A DNA stretch of 52,620 bases. Origin: Campylobacteraceae bacterium. Its GTDB lineage: Bacteria > Campylobacterota > Campylobacteria > Campylobacterales > Sulfurovaceae. A program made the position numbers and the translations under genes. The notes beneath the pieces were generated by a model. The model did no database searches, was not told the DNA's origin, and saw only the letters and a program-made list of their open reading frames with translations. The stretch lies in the NCBI GenBank assembly GCA_026994745.1, contig JALWPZ010000197.1, positions 1-52,620 on the forward strand. The letters run 5' to 3'. Shown here in pieces: positions 8,916 through 19,212 of this stretch (the stretch's first letter is position 1; every line of letters starts with the position of its first letter).

Positions 8916-9650
8916 TTATGCTGTAGCCAATAGCCTCTTCCACTCCACAAAGACGATTTCACCGCCTCTCAGCACTCCAATCTCTTTCTGACAGGCCAGC
9001 GAAGGTAAAGAGATATAGCGTCCGATTCTCTTGGCCTGGTGGAAATGCCCTTCGATGACTAGTTCCGCATCCTTAGGATAGTGGACCAAAATTCGTTGGA
9101 CCTTTCCTTCGAAACCATGAAAGGTATGGCAGATCTTTTTCCTCTGCAGCATATGGATCTGTGGATCGATCAGGATCTTTTCCAATGGAAGCAAGAGACA
9201 CATAGCCCGGCAACTGCGTAGCAAAAAAGTATAGATCTCGTATCCGGGTCCCGTATCGTAACGGTCCCCGTGGGAGAGCATCACTTTCCGCCCCTGCAGG
9301 GTCATACTCACCGGCTGTACCGTTCGGGGATAAACGTGGATATGGGGAAAGAGCTTCTGCAGGCAGAAGTCGTGATTCCCTTCGAAGTAGTGGATCTCCA
9401 TCCGCTCCGAAAGACGTTGCAGGATCTCGATCGCCTCCTTGGAAAAGCTGCGGATATAATCGCCGCAGGAGAAGAGCAGATCGAAGATATCCCCCATCAG
9501 AAAGAGCTGAGGAGCCTCGACCATTCCTTTGTCAATGGCTTTCAGGAGATGCAGAAAATCGTCTCCGTGGTGTGGGTAATGGGCGTCGGCAACAAAGAGA
9601 GCACCCTCATGGAGTGAGGAGCTGATCTTCTCCAACTCCTCGCTCCTCAC
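8916..9650 (-). CDS. LpxH-like metallophosphoesterase
   Basis: A 244-residue calcineurin-like phosphoesterase with the full metal-ligand set: ADAH (Asp22, His24), GDIFD (Asp54, Asp57), GNHD (Asn92, His93, Asp94), LSHGD and EGHFH. The pattern and size resemble UDP-2,3-diacylglucosamine pyrophosphatase (LpxH, lipid A synthesis), and this is the most likely role; an LpxH-like enzyme of other function cannot be excluded. There is no ATG near the N-terminus. The most upstream start is GTG at 9650, inside a GAGGAGT heptamer array that also supplies GAGGAG Shine-Dalgarno sequences; a TTG at 9635 is an alternative. The gene follows argC on the same strand with an 18-bp gap. Confidence 0.8.
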   Translation of the reverse strand: MRSEELEKISSSLHEGALFVADAHYPHHGDDFLHLLKAIDKGMVEAPQLFLMGDIFDLLFSCGDYIRSFSKEAIEILQRLSERMEIHYFEGNHDFCLQKLFPHIHVYPRTVQPVSMTLQGRKVMLSHGDRYDTGPGYEIYTFLLRSCRAMCLLLPLEKILIDPQIHMLQRKKICHTFHGFEGKVQRILVHYPKDAELVIEGHFHQAKRIGRYISLPSLACQKEIGVLRGGEIVFVEWKRLLATA

Positions 9651-9663
9651 TCCTCACTCCTCA
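9636..9663. repeat. Tandem heptamer CTCCTCA/G, four copies
   Basis: Four copies of CTCCTC(A/G) between argC and the LpxH-like gene. On the coding (minus) strand this reads as GAGGAGTGAGGAG, a ladder of Shine-Dalgarno-like GAGGAG with GTG and TGA every 7 nt. The start of the LpxH-like gene lies within it. Confidence 0.9.
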
Positions 9664-9668
9664 CTTAT

Positions 9669-10676
9669 TTACGGAACGTACGCGATAACGGGCAATCCCG
9701 CCGCCTCATCCACTCCCATCATCAGGTTCGCAGCCGCAAGTGCCTGGCTCGCTGCCCCTCGAAGCAGATTGTCGATGGCGGAACTGACGAAGAGCGCCTT
9801 GCCGTTTCTCGCGGCGTAGAGATCGCAGAAGTGGGTCCCGGCGGTGCTCTTGATATCCACCGGCTTCTCCCGCAGGCGGATAAAACGTTCCATGGCGTAA
9901 GCTCTCTCCAAGATCTCCATGGGATCGATCTCCTCCTTGAGGGTGGCGTAGACGCTCACCAGCTCTCCCCGGGTGGCGGGGATCAGGTGGGGAACGAAAC
10001 TGACGGAGACCTTGGCTCCGTGAACCTTGGCGATCTTCTCTTCGATCTCGGGAGCGTGACGATGCTTCAGGGGATTGTAGGCGAAGATGTTGTCGTTGAT
10101 GGTGACGAAGTGGCTGGTTTCGCTCAGTTTCTTCCCCGCTCCGCTGACCCCGGATTTCGCGTCGACGAAAAGGGGCGCGTCGGGATCGATGTAGGGGATG
10201 AAGGGAAGAATCCCCAGCAGCGTCGCCGTCGGGTAGCAGCCGGGACCGGCCACCAGGCGGGCCACCTTGATCTCCTCCCGATAGTATTCGATGAGACCGT
10301 AGACCGCCTCGCCCAGATGCTCCGGGTCCTCGTGGGGGCAGTAGGCCGCTTCGTAGGTGGTCCGCTCCAGTCGGTAATCGGCGGAGAGATCCACGATCTT
10401 CACCCCCCGCTCGATCAATTCCCTGGCCAGACCCATCGACGCTTTGTGGGGCAGTGCCAGGAAGACCAATTCACAACGTTCGGCGATCATCTCCACCGAA
10501 GCCTCCTCCACGGGGAAAGTGATCAGATCCAGCAACGCCGGGTGGAGCTCCTCGAGCATCACGTCACCGGTACTGGTCGCCAGATAATTGAGCCGAAAGC
10601 TGGGATGGTTCAGCAGCATCTTGACCAGTTCCAGACCCGTATAGCCGCTGGCCCCGATGATCCCTACATTGATCAT
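9669..10676 (-). CDS. argC: N-acetyl-gamma-glutamyl-phosphate reductase
   Basis: A 335-residue NADPH-dependent reductase making N-acetylglutamate semialdehyde in arginine biosynthesis. The N-terminal NAD(P)-binding motif is GIIGASGYTGLELVK (residues 5-19), and the catalytic cysteine sits in GPGCYPTA (Cys147), both diagnostic for ArgC rather than Asd. Length is normal for type 1 ArgC. It begins 1 nt after the greA stop, so the two are translationally linked. argG is also in this window (36843-38174) but in a separate transcription unit. Confidence 0.95.
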   Translation of the reverse strand: MINVGIIGASGYTGLELVKMLLNHPSFRLNYLATSTGDVMLEELHPALLDLITFPVEEASVEMIAERCELVFLALPHKASMGLARELIERGVKIVDLSADYRLERTTYEAAYCPHEDPEHLGEAVYGLIEYYREEIKVARLVAGPGCYPTATLLGILPFIPYIDPDAPLFVDAKSGVSGAGKKLSETSHFVTINDNIFAYNPLKHRHAPEIEEKIAKVHGAKVSVSFVPHLIPATRGELVSVYATLKEEIDPMEILERAYAMERFIRLREKPVDIKSTAGTHFCDLYAARNGKALFVSSAIDNLLRGAASQALAAANLMMGVDEAAGLPVIAYVP

Positions 10677-10677
10677 T

Positions 10678-11172
10678 CTATTTCCCCTCGCTTTCGATCG
10701 CCACGTATTTCACCTCTTCGACGTCGAAGCGTTTCCTTCCGCTGGGAAGCTGCAGCTCCACCTCGTCCCCCTCTTCCTTGCCCAGCAGCGCCTTGGCCAT
10801 GGGGGATTGGATCGAGATCAATCCCCGGGAGGGGTCGGATTCCTGGGAGCCGACGATGGTGTACTGGACCTCTTCGTCGCTGTCGTGATCGATCAGGACG
10901 ACAGTGGAACCGAAGCTGACCCGCTCGTGGGCCAGGGTGGAAGGATCGATCACCTTGGCCCGGGCCAGGAGATCCTGGAGTTCCACGATCCGCGCCTCCA
11001 TGAGCCCCTGCTTGTCCTTGGCGGCATGATACTCCGCATTCTCCTTCAGGTCCCCCAGAGCCCTCGCCTCGTCGATCACCTTGGCGATGGCGGCACGCTC
11101 CACGTTCTTGAGATGCTCCAACTCTTCGCTCAATTTCCGGTAGGTGCTCTCCAGCATCGGTACTTTTTCCAC
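10678..11172 (-). CDS. greA: Transcription elongation factor GreA
   Basis: A 164-residue protein that reactivates backtracked RNA polymerase by stimulating transcript cleavage. The N-terminal coiled coil carries the acidic tip region (EARALGDLKENAEYHAAKD), and the C-terminal FKBP-like domain begins near residue 80 (VSFGSTVVLIDHD). GTG start at 11172 is preferred because MEKVPM matches the usual GreA N-terminus; an internal ATG at 11157 would cut this off. A TATAAT on the minus strand lies 29-34 bp upstream. First gene of a greA-argC-LpxH-like unit. Confidence 0.95.
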   Translation of the reverse strand: MEKVPMLESTYRKLSEELEHLKNVERAAIAKVIDEARALGDLKENAEYHAAKDKQGLMEARIVELQDLLARAKVIDPSTLAHERVSFGSTVVLIDHDSDEEVQYTIVGSQESDPSRGLISIQSPMAKALLGKEEGDEVELQLPSGRKRFDVEEVKYVAIESEGK

Positions 11173-11200
11173 GGCTCGATCCTCGCTCTTTTTTGACGTT

Positions 11201-11206
11201 ATTATA
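11201..11206 (-). promoter_or_regulatory. -10 box of greA
   Basis: TATAAT on the minus strand, 29 bp before the greA start codon. It is back-to-back with the surE promoter on the other strand. Confidence 0.6.
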
Positions 11207-11247
11207 TCGTAGGGAGGTTCCGGAGGGGGACATCAGCGTGGGATGGA

Positions 11248-11253
11248 TATAAT
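11248..11253 (+). promoter_or_regulatory. -10 box of surE
   Basis: TATAAT 37 bp before the surE ATG; no obvious -35 box. Confidence 0.6.
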
Positions 11254-11289
11254 CCCATCCAGTCATTCCCCGCCGGGAAAGGGAGAACC

Positions 11290-12081
11290 ATGCAGCGAAA
11301 ACGGATTCTGATCACCAACGACGACGGCTTCGAGGCGGAAGGTCTCCATGCCCTCCGCGAAGCCCTCAGCGACCTGGGGGAGGTGATCGTCGTCGCCCCC
11401 ACCATCGAAAAATCCGCCAGCGGCCACTCTCTGACCCTCACCCGCCCTCTACGTTTCGTGGAGATCGAAGAGAACTTCTACAAACTCGACGACGGCACCC
11501 CTACTGACTGCGTCTTCCTGGCGCTCAACAAACTCTTCGCCGACAATCCCCCCGACCTGCTGGTCTCCGGGATCAATCGGGGCGGGAATATGGGAGAGGA
11601 CATCACCTACTCCGGCACTGCCGCGGCGGCCATGGAGGGAGTACTGCAGGGGATTCCCTCCATCGCCGTCAGCCAGGTCTGCCGCAGCCACTGCGAAGAG
11701 CTCCCCTCTCTGGGATACCGTCTGGCCAAGCGAACGATCCGAAATCTGGCGAAGAAGGTCCTCGAAGGGGGCTTCCCCCTCCCCGAACGGAAATTCCTCA
11801 ACGTCAACGTTCCCCCCGTCGATCCCGAAGAGTGTTCCGGCATCGCCGTCACCCACGCCGGACGCCGAATCTACGGCAACGACGCCCAGGTCCATATCAA
11901 CCCCCGGGGGTTGGAGTACTACTGGATCGGTCTCCCCCGACTCGATTGGCACCCCCGCCCCCACCCCGGCGGATACCTGAGCGACTTCGAAGCGATCCGG
12001 GAAAACTACGTCGCCGTCACCCCCATCCAACTGGATATGACGAGCTATTCGGAGATCGAGAAGCTGAAAAAGTGGATATGA
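11290..12081 (+). CDS. surE: 5'/3'-nucleotidase SurE
   Basis: A 263-residue metal-dependent nucleoside monophosphate phosphatase. Metal-binding Asp pair in ITNDDGFEAEGL (residues 7-18), Ser in APTIEKSASGHSLT, and Asn in SGINRGGNMGEDITYSGTA are the three SurE signatures. Normal length. ATG start preceded by a GGGAGAACC ribosome-binding site. It is followed by a heptamer-repeat region rather than by another gene of the same unit. Usual role: nucleotide salvage and stress survival. Confidence 0.95.
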   Translation: MQRKRILITNDDGFEAEGLHALREALSDLGEVIVVAPTIEKSASGHSLTLTRPLRFVEIEENFYKLDDGTPTDCVFLALNKLFADNPPDLLVSGINRGGNMGEDITYSGTAAAAMEGVLQGIPSIAVSQVCRSHCEELPSLGYRLAKRTIRNLAKKVLEGGFPLPERKFLNVNVPPVDPEECSGIAVTHAGRRIYGNDAQVHINPRGLEYYWIGLPRLDWHPRPHPGGYLSDFEAIRENYVAVTPIQLDMTSYSEIEKLKKWI

Positions 12082-12092
12082 CTTTTGTGAAC

Positions 12093-12120
12093 GAGGAGTG
12101 AAGAGTGAGGAGTGAGGAGT
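12093..12120. repeat. Tandem heptamer GAGGAGT, four copies
   Basis: Four units (second one GAAGAGT) immediately after surE. Same family as the arrays at 9636-9663 and 39748-39768 in the opposite orientation. Confidence 0.9.
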
Positions 12121-12256
12121 TTCGGATTGCGTTGCCTGACAACGCTTTTTATCTAACGACAAAGAGGGGCAAAACCCCGTTCAAACGACCAACGAAGAAA
12201 AACTCCCCATTAACCAATAACCAATACACCAATAACGCTGCACCGAAGGTACGGCC
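12121..12256. other. surE-tcdA intergenic region with small hairpin and second heptamer family
   Basis: Contains GGGGCAAAACCCC (a 4-bp stem with loop) at about 12163-12178 and two to three copies of TAACCAA (12211-12231, last one degenerate). No ORF or clear promoter box. The mix of repeat types resembles the larger cluster before pdxA. Confidence 0.6.
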
Positions 12257-12922
12257 ATGAGATTCGAACGTTGCCGCATGCTCTTCGGCGAAGAAGATTT
12301 CGCCAAAATTCAAAGGGCAAAGATCCTCATTCTCGGAGTGGGTGGAGTGGGAAGCTACGCGCTGGACTGCCTCTACCGCACCGGAGTACGGGATATCACG
12401 ATCGTCGACTACGACACCTACGACGAAAGCAACCGCAACCGGCAGATCGGCTCCGACTGCGCCGTGGGCGAGTGCAAGGTCAGCACCCTGGCGCAGCTTT
12501 ACCCCGGTATCTCGGTCATCAAGCAAAAGATGGATCTGGCCTGGGTGGAGAGTTTCGACTTCGACCCCTACGACCTCGTCATCGACGCCGCCGACACCAC
12601 CCGGGTCAAGATCGAGGTGGCCAAAAGCTGCTATCGCAAGCTCATCATGTCCCTGGGCTCCGCCAAACGCATCGACGCATCGAAGGTGCAGGTGGCCAGC
12701 ATCTGGAAAAGCCACGGCGACGCCCTCGCCCGCAAGATCCGCAACGAACTCAAAAAGGCGAAATTCGACCGCAACTTTACCGTCGTCTTCTCTCCCGAAG
12801 AGGCGCGGTGCAAGGAAAAGGGTTCTTTCGTCGGTGTCACCGGCACCTTCGGCCTCACCCTCTGCTCCGAGGCTGTCAAGCGTATCCTTCAAGCGAAGCC
12901 CTCCACAAAGGAGACCCCATGA
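12257..12922 (+). CDS. tcdA: tRNA threonylcarbamoyladenosine dehydratase (ThiF/E1-like)
   Basis: A 221-residue E1-like ATP-dependent adenylating protein that cyclises t6A37 to ct6A in tRNA. The nucleotide-binding motif GVGGVGS is at residues 27-33; [13 protein letters not shown] is the family segment binding ATP; the region around VFSPEEAR and [21 protein letters not shown] matches TcdA. It is shorter than the E. coli protein (about 268), mainly at the C-terminus. The last four bases overlap the fbp start (ATGA), implying translational coupling. It could be another E1-like enzyme, but size and motifs favour TcdA. Confidence 0.88.
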   Translation: MRFERCRMLFGEEDFAKIQRAKILILGVGGVGSYALDCLYRTGVRDITIVDYDTYDESNRNRQIGSDCAVGECKVSTLAQLYPGISVIKQKMDLAWVESFDFDPYDLVIDAADTTRVKIEVAKSCYRKLIMSLGSAKRIDASKVQVASIWKSHGDALARKIRNELKKAKFDRNFTVVFSPEEARCKEKGSFVGVTGTFGLTLCSEAVKRILQAKPSTKETP

Positions 12923-13926
12923 AACCCCTGAAAACCCTGGATGAGTTCATCATCGACCGACAGCACGACTTTCCCCACGCCACTGGAGAGCTGAGCACAC
13001 TACTGGGTTCGATCAAACTGGCGGCCCAGATCGTCAACCGGGAAATCAACAAAGCCGGACTGGCCGACATTCTGGGATCCCACGGCCGCACCAATGTCCA
13101 AGGAGAAGAGCAGCAGAAGCTGGATCTCTTCGCCAACGAAACCTTCAAAGCCGCCATGGAGGCCCGGGACCAGATCTGCGGGATCGCCAGCGAAGAGGAA
13201 GATGAGATCGTCATCTTCGATTCGCCCCGCAGCCGTCGGGCCAAATATGTGGTAGCGATGGATCCGCTGGACGGCTCCTCCAACATCGATGTCAATGTCT
13301 CGGTGGGGACCATCTTCTCCATCTACCGACGGCTGAGCAAACCGGGCACGATTCCGATCCTGGAGGATTTCCTCCAGCCCGGAGAGCGGCAGGTGGCCGC
13401 AGGCTACATTCTCTACGGCTCCTCCACGATGCTGGTCTACAGCACCGGCAACGGCGTTCACGGCTTCACCTACGACCCAAGTATCGGCGTCTTCTGCCTC
13501 TCCCACGAACAGATCCGCATCCCCAAACAGGGAAAAATCTATTCCATCAACGAAGGGAACTACCTCCATTTTCCCGAAGGGGTAAAACGTTACATCAAAT
13601 ATTGTCAGGAGATCGTCCCCGAAGAGGGGCGCCCCTACACCTCCCGATACATCGGTTCCCTCGTCGCCGACATCCATCGTAATCTTCTCAAGGGCGGTCT
13701 CTTTCTCTATCCCAGTTCCTCTCCTTATCCCCGGGGCAAGCTACGACTCCTCTACGAGTGCAATCCCATGGCATTTCTGGCGGAGCAAGCAGGTGGCAGA
13801 GCGACGGACGGCGAACGGAGGATCCTGGAGATCCCACCCGAATCTCTCCATCAGAGAAGCCCCTTTTTCGCAGGATCCGGTTCCATGGTCAAGATGCTTG
13901 AGAACTATCTCTTTTCTTCGGAATGA
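12919..13926 (+). CDS. fbp: Fructose-1,6-bisphosphatase class 1
   Basis: A 335-residue gluconeogenic and Calvin-type phosphatase. Metal-binding EEE at 92-94, DPLDGSSN at 115-122, and the C-terminal substrate segment [20 protein letters not shown] are class 1 FBPase signatures. The start is ATG 12919, with AAAGGAG 7 nt upstream and a 4-bp overlap with tcdA. A longer frame reaching into tcdA is only an out-of-frame reading. In a Campylobacterota autotroph the enzyme would serve gluconeogenesis downstream of the reductive TCA cycle; this is inferred. Confidence 0.95.
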   Translation: MKPLKTLDEFIIDRQHDFPHATGELSTLLGSIKLAAQIVNREINKAGLADILGSHGRTNVQGEEQQKLDLFANETFKAAMEARDQICGIASEEEDEIVIFDSPRSRRAKYVVAMDPLDGSSNIDVNVSVGTIFSIYRRLSKPGTIPILEDFLQPGERQVAAGYILYGSSTMLVYSTGNGVHGFTYDPSIGVFCLSHEQIRIPKQGKIYSINEGNYLHFPEGVKRYIKYCQEIVPEEGRPYTSRYIGSLVADIHRNLLKGGLFLYPSSSPYPRGKLRLLYECNPMAFLAEQAGGRATDGERRILEIPPESLHQRSPFFAGSGSMVKMLENYLFSSE

Positions 13927-13977
13927 TTCTCTTTATGACAGTACGTCATCTCCACCCTCCCCTAATGATTCTTTCGA

Positions 13978-13983
13978 TATAAT
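13978..13983 (+). promoter_or_regulatory. -10 box of gyrA
   Basis: TATAAT 54 bp before the gyrA ATG, giving a predicted leader of about 48 nt. Confidence 0.6.
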
Positions 13984-13999
13984 CTACCCATTTTAAAGA

Positions 14000-14015
14000 C
14001 CCCGGAAAACCGGGG
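14000..14015 (+). promoter_or_regulatory. GC-rich hairpin in the gyrA leader
   Basis: CCCCGG-AAAA-CCGGGG, a perfect 6-bp GC stem, between the -10 box and the SD (CAAGGAG). No T-run follows, so it is not an intrinsic terminator. It would lie in the 5' UTR of gyrA and could stabilise or regulate the mRNA. Confidence 0.6.
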
Positions 14016-14036
14016 GCTGCAGAGTCAAGGAGACCC

Positions 14037-16565
14037 ATGAACGATCTGTTTGAAAACGAAGATCATGTCGAACAGGTGCTGATCGAGGAGAGTATCCAGG
14101 GGAGTTATCTGGACTACTCCATGAGCGTCATCATCGGGCGGGCCCTGCCCGATGCCCGGGATGGCCTCAAGCCGGTCCACCGCCGGATCCTCTACGCCAT
14201 GAACGAACTGAACCTGACCCACCGTGCCGCCTACAAGAAATCGGCCCGGATCGTCGGGGACGTCATCGGTAAGTACCACCCCCACGGTGACACCGCCGTC
14301 TACGACGCCCTGGTGCGGATGGCCCAGGACTTCAGCATGCGCATTCCCCTGGTCGACGGCCAGGGGAACTTCGGCTCCATCGACGGGGACAACGCCGCGG
14401 CGATGCGGTATACCGAAGCGCGGATGACCAAGCTGGCCGAAGAGCTCCTGCGGGACATCGACAAGGACACCGTGGACTTCGTCCCCAACTACGACGATAG
14501 CCTCTCCGAGCCCGACGTTCTGCCCAGCCGTGTTCCCAACCTGCTGCTCAACGGCTCCTCGGGGATCGCGGTCGGGATGGCCACCAACATCCCGCCCCAT
14601 CACCTGGGAGAGCTCATCGACGCCCATCTGATGCGCCTGGAGAACCCCGAGATCACCGTCGAGGAGCTCATGAGCGTCCTCAAAGGGCCCGACTTCCCCA
14701 CCGGCGGGGTGATCTTCGGCAAGAAGGGGATCCTGGACGCCTACAGCACCGGCCGGGGACGGATCAAGGTCCGCGCCAAGACCCACATCGAGCAGCACAA
14801 GAGCCGGGAGGCCATCGTCATCGACGAACTCCCCTTCCAGGTCAACAAGGCCAAGCTGATCGAGACCATCGCCCAGCTGGTCCGGGACAAGCAGATCGAC
14901 GGCATCAGCGAGATCCGGGACGAGTCGGATCGGGAGGGGATCCGGGTGGTCATCGAGCTCAAGCGCGACGCCATGAGCGAGATCGTGCTCAACAACCTCT
15001 TCAAGTCGACCCAGATGCAGACCACCTTCGGGATCATCATGCTGGCCATCGTCAACAAAGAACCCAAGGTCTTCAGCCTACCCGAACTGCTGGATCTCTT
15101 CATCAACCACCGCAAGACGGTGATCATCCGCCGCACCATCTTCGATCTGGAGAAGGCCCGCGCCCGCGCCCACATCCTCGAAGGTCTCAAGATCGCCGTC
15201 GACAACATCGACGAAGTGATCCGTATCATCCGAGGCAGCGCCGACGATAACGAAGCCCGCGCCAACCTGATGGAACGCTTCAGCCTCAGCGAGCTCCAGG
15301 CCCGAGCGATCCTGGAGATGCGTTTGCGCCGTCTGACGGGACTGGAGATCGAAAAGATCGAGAACGAGCTGGCGGAGCTGCGCAAGACCATCGAATACCT
15401 CGAGAGCATCCTCAAGAGCGAAGAGATGATCGAGGGGATCATCCGGGACGAGCTGCTGGAGGTCAAGGAGGCCTTCGCCGACGAGCGACGCACCGAGATC
15501 GTGGACGATTACGACGACATCGACATCGAGGACCTGATCCCCAACGAGCCGATGGTCGTTACCATCACCCACCGGGGCTACATCAAACGGGTTCCGTTGA
15601 AACAGTACGAAAAGCAGCGCCGGGGCGGCAAGGGCAAGACCGCCGTCACCACCTACGAGGACGACTTCATCGAGCGCTTCTTCATCTCCAATACCCACGA
15701 CACCCTGATGTTCGTCACCGACCGAGGGCAGCTCTACTGGCTCAAGGTCTACCGGATCCCCGAGGGATCCCGGGCCGCCAAGGGCAAAGCGGTGGTCAAC
15801 CTGATCAATCTGGACAAGGACGAAAAGATCAAGGCGATCATCCCGACCCAGGACTTCAACGAGGACAAGAGCCTGGTCTTCTTCACCAAAAACGGGATCG
15901 TCAAGCGGACCAACCTGAGCGAATACGCCAACATCCGAAACGTGGGCATCCGGGCCATCAATCTGGACGAGGAGGACGAGCTCATCGACGCCAAGATCGT
16001 CCGTCCCGATACCCGATGGCTCTTCGTCGTCACCAAAAAGGGTATGTGCATCCGCTTCCCCGTCACCGATGTGCGGGAGATCGGCCGGGTCGCCCGTGGG
16101 GTTACCGCCATCAAGTTCAAGATCGACGACGACTATGTCTGCGGAGCCACCACCATCGAGCACGAGGAGGACGAAATCCTCATCGTCAGCGAAAAGGGAC
16201 TGGGCAAGCGGACCCCCGCCAGCGAGTACCGGGAACAGAGCCGGGCCGGCAAGGGGGTCATCGCCATGAAACTGACCAAAAAGACCGGCGACGTCGTCGG
16301 CGTGGTCTTCGTCGAGGAGGACAAGGACCTGATGTGCCTCACGAGTGCGGGCAAGATGATCCGGGTCGACATGCAGAGCATCCGGAGAGCCGGTCGCGCC
16401 ACCTCCGGAGTGAAGGTGGTCAACGTGGAGGGCAAGGACAAAGTGGTCAGCATCGCCAAATGCCCCAAAGAGGAGAAACCGGAAGAGGAGCTCTCTTCTC
16501 TGGAGGAGAGCGGGCACAGCCAAAGCAACGAATCCAATGAAAATGAAAAAGGAACCCTGATATGA
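14037..16565 (+). CDS. gyrA: DNA gyrase subunit A
   Basis: An 842-residue type IIA topoisomerase subunit that with GyrB introduces negative supercoils. Catalytic tyrosine Tyr125 is in [10 protein letters not shown]. The quinolone-resistance region reads [13 protein letters not shown] with Thr86 and Asp90, the wild-type residues in Campylobacter. The coiled-coil tower follows, then the C-terminal beta-pinwheel with the GyrA box QRRGGKG. A Ser/Glu/Asn-rich tail of about 30 residues ends the protein. Its stop overlaps the asd start by 4 bp (ATGA), and asd-yqhA-hemE follow without gaps, so gyrA is head of a four-gene unit. Confidence 0.97.
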   Translation: MNDLFENEDHVEQVLIEESIQGSYLDYSMSVIIGRALPDARDGLKPVHRRILYAMNELNLTHRAAYKKSARIVGDVIGKYHPHGDTAVYDALVRMAQDFSMRIPLVDGQGNFGSIDGDNAAAMRYTEARMTKLAEELLRDIDKDTVDFVPNYDDSLSEPDVLPSRVPNLLLNGSSGIAVGMATNIPPHHLGELIDAHLMRLENPEITVEELMSVLKGPDFPTGGVIFGKKGILDAYSTGRGRIKVRAKTHIEQHKSREAIVIDELPFQVNKAKLIETIAQLVRDKQIDGISEIRDESDREGIRVVIELKRDAMSEIVLNNLFKSTQMQTTFGIIMLAIVNKEPKVFSLPELLDLFINHRKTVIIRRTIFDLEKARARAHILEGLKIAVDNIDEVIRIIRGSADDNEARANLMERFSLSELQARAILEMRLRRLTGLEIEKIENELAELRKTIEYLESILKSEEMIEGIIRDELLEVKEAFADERRTEIVDDYDDIDIEDLIPNEPMVVTITHRGYIKRVPLKQYEKQRRGGKGKTAVTTYEDDFIERFFISNTHDTLMFVTDRGQLYWLKVYRIPEGSRAAKGKAVVNLINLDKDEKIKAIIPTQDFNEDKSLVFFTKNGIVKRTNLSEYANIRNVGIRAINLDEEDELIDAKIVRPDTRWLFVVTKKGMCIRFPVTDVREIGRVARGVTAIKFKIDDDYVCGATTIEHEEDEILIVSEKGLGKRTPASEYREQSRAGKGVIAMKLTKKTGDVVGVVFVEEDKDLMCLTSAGKMIRVDMQSIRRAGRATSGVKVVNVEGKDKVVSIAKCPKEEKPEEELSSLEESGHSQSNESNENEKGTLI

Positions 16566-17602
16566 GTAGAGCCTACAACATCGCCGTCGTCGGAGCCACC
16601 GGCGCCGTCGGCGAAGAGATCTTTCGCGTCCTAGCGGATCTGAATTTCCCTGTAGGAGAGGTCCTGCCTCTGAGCAGTGCCAAAAGTGCCGGCAGCGAGA
16701 TCGAGTGCTGCGGACGAAAGTTCAAGGTCGAAGAGTTGACCGAAACGGTCTTTGAAGGGCGCGATATCGATATCGCCTTCTTCAGCGCCGGAGGAAGCGT
16801 CTCGGCGCACTATGCCAAATTCGCCGTGGAGGCGGGCGCCGTGGTCATCGACAACACGTCCCATTTCCGCATGGATCCCAATGTCCCCCTGGTGGTTCCC
16901 GAGATCAACCCCGAGGACATCGAGCTCTGGCGAGAGACCGGCATCATCGCCAACCCCAACTGCTCCACGATCCAGATGGTCCTGGCGCTCAAGCCCCTCT
17001 ACGACCTCTACGGCGGCATCGAGCGGGTCGACGTGGCCACCTATCAGGCGGTCAGCGGTGCCGGAAAATTCGGGATGGAGGAGCTGGTCCGGCAGATGCA
17101 GGACTTCTTCGCATTCAAACTGGACGAAAGCAAGCACGAAGCTTTCCTGCATCAGATCGCCCTCAACGTCATCCCCCAGATCGATACCCCCCAGCCCAAT
17201 GGCTACACCCGGGAAGAGATGAAGATGGTCGACGAGACCAACAAAATCATGCACTCAGACATCGCCGTCAGCGCCACCTGTGTGCGGGTACCGGTCCTGC
17301 GCAGCCACAGCGAGGCGATCACCATTACCTTCCCCCAAGGGGTCGAAGTCGACGTGGACAAATGCCGTCTGGCCCTCAGCGAATTCCCCGACGTGGAGGT
17401 GCAGGACGACCTGGAGCATGGAATCTATCCCATGCCCGTAACCGCCACCGATACCGATATCACCTTCGTCGGACGGATCCGCCGGGATATCCATGCTCCC
17501 AACATCCTGCACCTCTGGTGCGTCGCCGACCAGCTCCGGGTCGGGGCAGCCACCAACGCGGTGCGGATCGCACAGAAATGGATCGAGCTGGAGGAGGTCT
17601 AA
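16562..17602 (+). CDS. asd: Aspartate-semialdehyde dehydrogenase
   Basis: A 346-residue NADP-dependent enzyme reducing aspartyl phosphate to the semialdehyde for lysine, diaminopimelate, threonine and methionine synthesis. It has the N-terminal [15 protein letters not shown] motif (residues 10-20) and catalytic Cys134 in NPNCSTIQM. Length and the long [16 protein letters not shown] segment match the short bacterial Asd. Start overlaps the gyrA stop; the next gene begins directly after the stop codon. Confidence 0.96.
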   Translation: MSRAYNIAVVGATGAVGEEIFRVLADLNFPVGEVLPLSSAKSAGSEIECCGRKFKVEELTETVFEGRDIDIAFFSAGGSVSAHYAKFAVEAGAVVIDNTSHFRMDPNVPLVVPEINPEDIELWRETGIIANPNCSTIQMVLALKPLYDLYGGIERVDVATYQAVSGAGKFGMEELVRQMQDFFAFKLDESKHEAFLHQIALNVIPQIDTPQPNGYTREEMKMVDETNKIMHSDIAVSATCVRVPVLRSHSEAITITFPQGVEVDVDKCRLALSEFPDVEVQDDLEHGIYPMPVTATDTDITFVGRIRRDIHAPNILHLWCVADQLRVGAATNAVRIAQKWIELEEV

Positions 17603-18169
17603 GTGAACGAAAACAAAAGCTCCGAAAAAAAAGCCCTCCCGGAGAATCCTGAGCAGTCCCTGATCGAAGCCACCTTCGAAAACGTACTCTGGAGTAGCCG
17701 TTTCTTCGTACTACTGGCCGTGATCTTCAGCATGATCGGAGGGATCGCCCTCTTCATCGTCGCCAGCGTCGACGTCTGGCACGTGGCGGTCTCGGTCTTC
17801 CAGAACTATTTCGGAGGGATCCATCCGGCCAATTTCCACGAAAAGATCGTAGCGGAATTAATCGGAGCCATCGACCTCTATCTGATCGCCATCGTTCTGT
17901 TCATCTTCGGCTTCGGTCTCTACGAGCTTTTCATCTCCAAGATCGATGTCGCCGAGCGCAGCGCGGCATCAAAGATCCTGGAGATCCACTCCCTGGATGA
18001 GCTCAAGGACAAACTGGCCAAAGTGATCATCATGGTCCTGATCGTCGGCTTCTTCAAGCGGGCGATGCATACCACCTACGGCGGACCTCTGGATATGCTT
18101 TACCTTGCCGGCGCCATTCTCGCCCTGGCCCTGGCCTTCTACTTCATGCACAAGGGAGACTCCCACTGA
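17603..18169 (+). CDS. YqhA/UPF0114 family membrane protein
   Basis: A 188-residue integral membrane protein with a short hydrophilic N-terminus and four predicted membrane segments (about 30-55, 80-105, 115-135, 160-182). The conserved UPF0114 core is recognisable: [20 protein letters not shown] and [20 protein letters not shown]. Function unknown. GTG start directly after the asd stop codon, with the SD inside asd (GGAGGAGG). Its stop overlaps the hemE ATG (TGATG), so it is translationally embedded between asd and hemE. Confidence 0.88.
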   Translation: MNENKSSEKKALPENPEQSLIEATFENVLWSSRFFVLLAVIFSMIGGIALFIVASVDVWHVAVSVFQNYFGGIHPANFHEKIVAELIGAIDLYLIAIVLFIFGFGLYELFISKIDVAERSAASKILEIHSLDELKDKLAKVIIMVLIVGFFKRAMHTTYGGPLDMLYLAGAILALALAFYFMHKGDSH

Positions 18170-19212
18170 TGAGCAATACAATTTTCGTGGACGCCTGCTT
18201 CGGACGCCCCACCCCCTACACCCCGGTCTGGATGATGCGCCAGGCGGGACGATATCTGCCCGAATATATGAAGGTCCGTGCCGAGGCCGGTAACTTCCTC
18301 AACCTCTGCCACAACCCGGAGCTGGCGGCCGAAGTGACCCTCCAGCCCGTCGACATCGTCGGCGTGGACGCGGCGATCCTCTTCAGCGACATCCTCGTCG
18401 TCCCCAACGAGATGGGAATGAAGCTGGACTTCGTCAAAGGGGAAGGCCCGGTGTTCGCGCACCCCATCCAGAACCGTGAGGATCTGGACCGGTTGATCGG
18501 AGGAGAGAAAGCGGCGAAGAAGCTCACCTATGTCTACGAGACGATCCGTCTGGTCCGGGAGCGCCTGGCCGACGACAAGGCCCTCATCGGTTTCGCCGGT
18601 GCCCCCTGGACGCTGGCCACCTACATGATCGAGGGCCAAGGGACCAAGACTTATACGCTGTGCAAGAAGATGATGTACACCGACCCGGAACTCCTCCATG
18701 CGATCCTGCGCAAGGTTACCGACGTGGTCAAACTCTACCTGGAGAAACAGATCCAGTCCGGCGTCGATGTCGTCCAGATCTTCGACAGCTGGGCTGCCGC
18801 CATCGAGCCCAGCAAGTACGATGAGTTCAGTTGGAAATACATGGTGGAGATCGCCGAGTACCTCAAGGAGAAGTACCCCCATATCCCCGTCATCATGTTC
18901 CCCAAGGGGGTTGCCGCCTTCATCGAACGGGGCTGGGTCTACGGGAACTTCGATGTCTTCGGCGTCGACTGGGGCACCCCCATGGCCCTGGCCAAGGAGA
19001 AACTGGGGGATCGCTACGTTCTCCAGGGCAATATGGAGCCCACCCGCCTCTACTCCCAGGAAGCTACCAAAGAGTGCGTCAGCGCTCTCGCGGAACTGAT
19101 GAAAGACGGCCGCCACATCTTCAACCTCGGCCACGGCATTCTCCCCGACGTCCCCGTCGAAAATGCCAAATACTTCGTCAGCCTCTGCAAGGAGCTGAGC
19201 CGTCGGGGTTGA
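18169..19212 (+). CDS. hemE: Uroporphyrinogen decarboxylase
   Basis: A 347-residue enzyme that converts uroporphyrinogen III to coproporphyrinogen III in haem synthesis. The substrate-binding N-terminal motif [15 protein letters not shown] is present, as are the catalytic Asp region ([10 protein letters not shown]) and [16 protein letters not shown]. Normal length. Haem supply would serve the dihaem FrdC and c-type cytochromes. It overlaps yqhA by 1 bp. Confidence 0.96.
   Translation: MSNTIFVDACFGRPTPYTPVWMMRQAGRYLPEYMKVRAEAGNFLNLCHNPELAAEVTLQPVDIVGVDAAILFSDILVVPNEMGMKLDFVKGEGPVFAHPIQNREDLDRLIGGEKAAKKLTYVYETIRLVRERLADDKALIGFAGAPWTLATYMIEGQGTKTYTLCKKMMYTDPELLHAILRKVTDVVKLYLEKQIQSGVDVVQIFDSWAAAIEPSKYDEFSWKYMVEIAEYLKEKYPHIPVIMFPKGVAAFIERGWVYGNFDVFGVDWGTPMALAKEKLGDRYVLQGNMEPTRLYSQEATKECVSALAELMKDGRHIFNLGHGILPDVPVENAKYFVSLCKELSRRG

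Noticed and set aside
12271-13926. A 551-codon frame spanning tcdA and fbp
   Set aside because: Its first 216 codons are an out-of-frame reading of tcdA; FBPase homology starts at 12919 with a proper SD.
14280-14310. Quinolone-resistance mutation in gyrA
   Set aside because: Thr86 and Asp90 are the wild-type residues in Campylobacterota.
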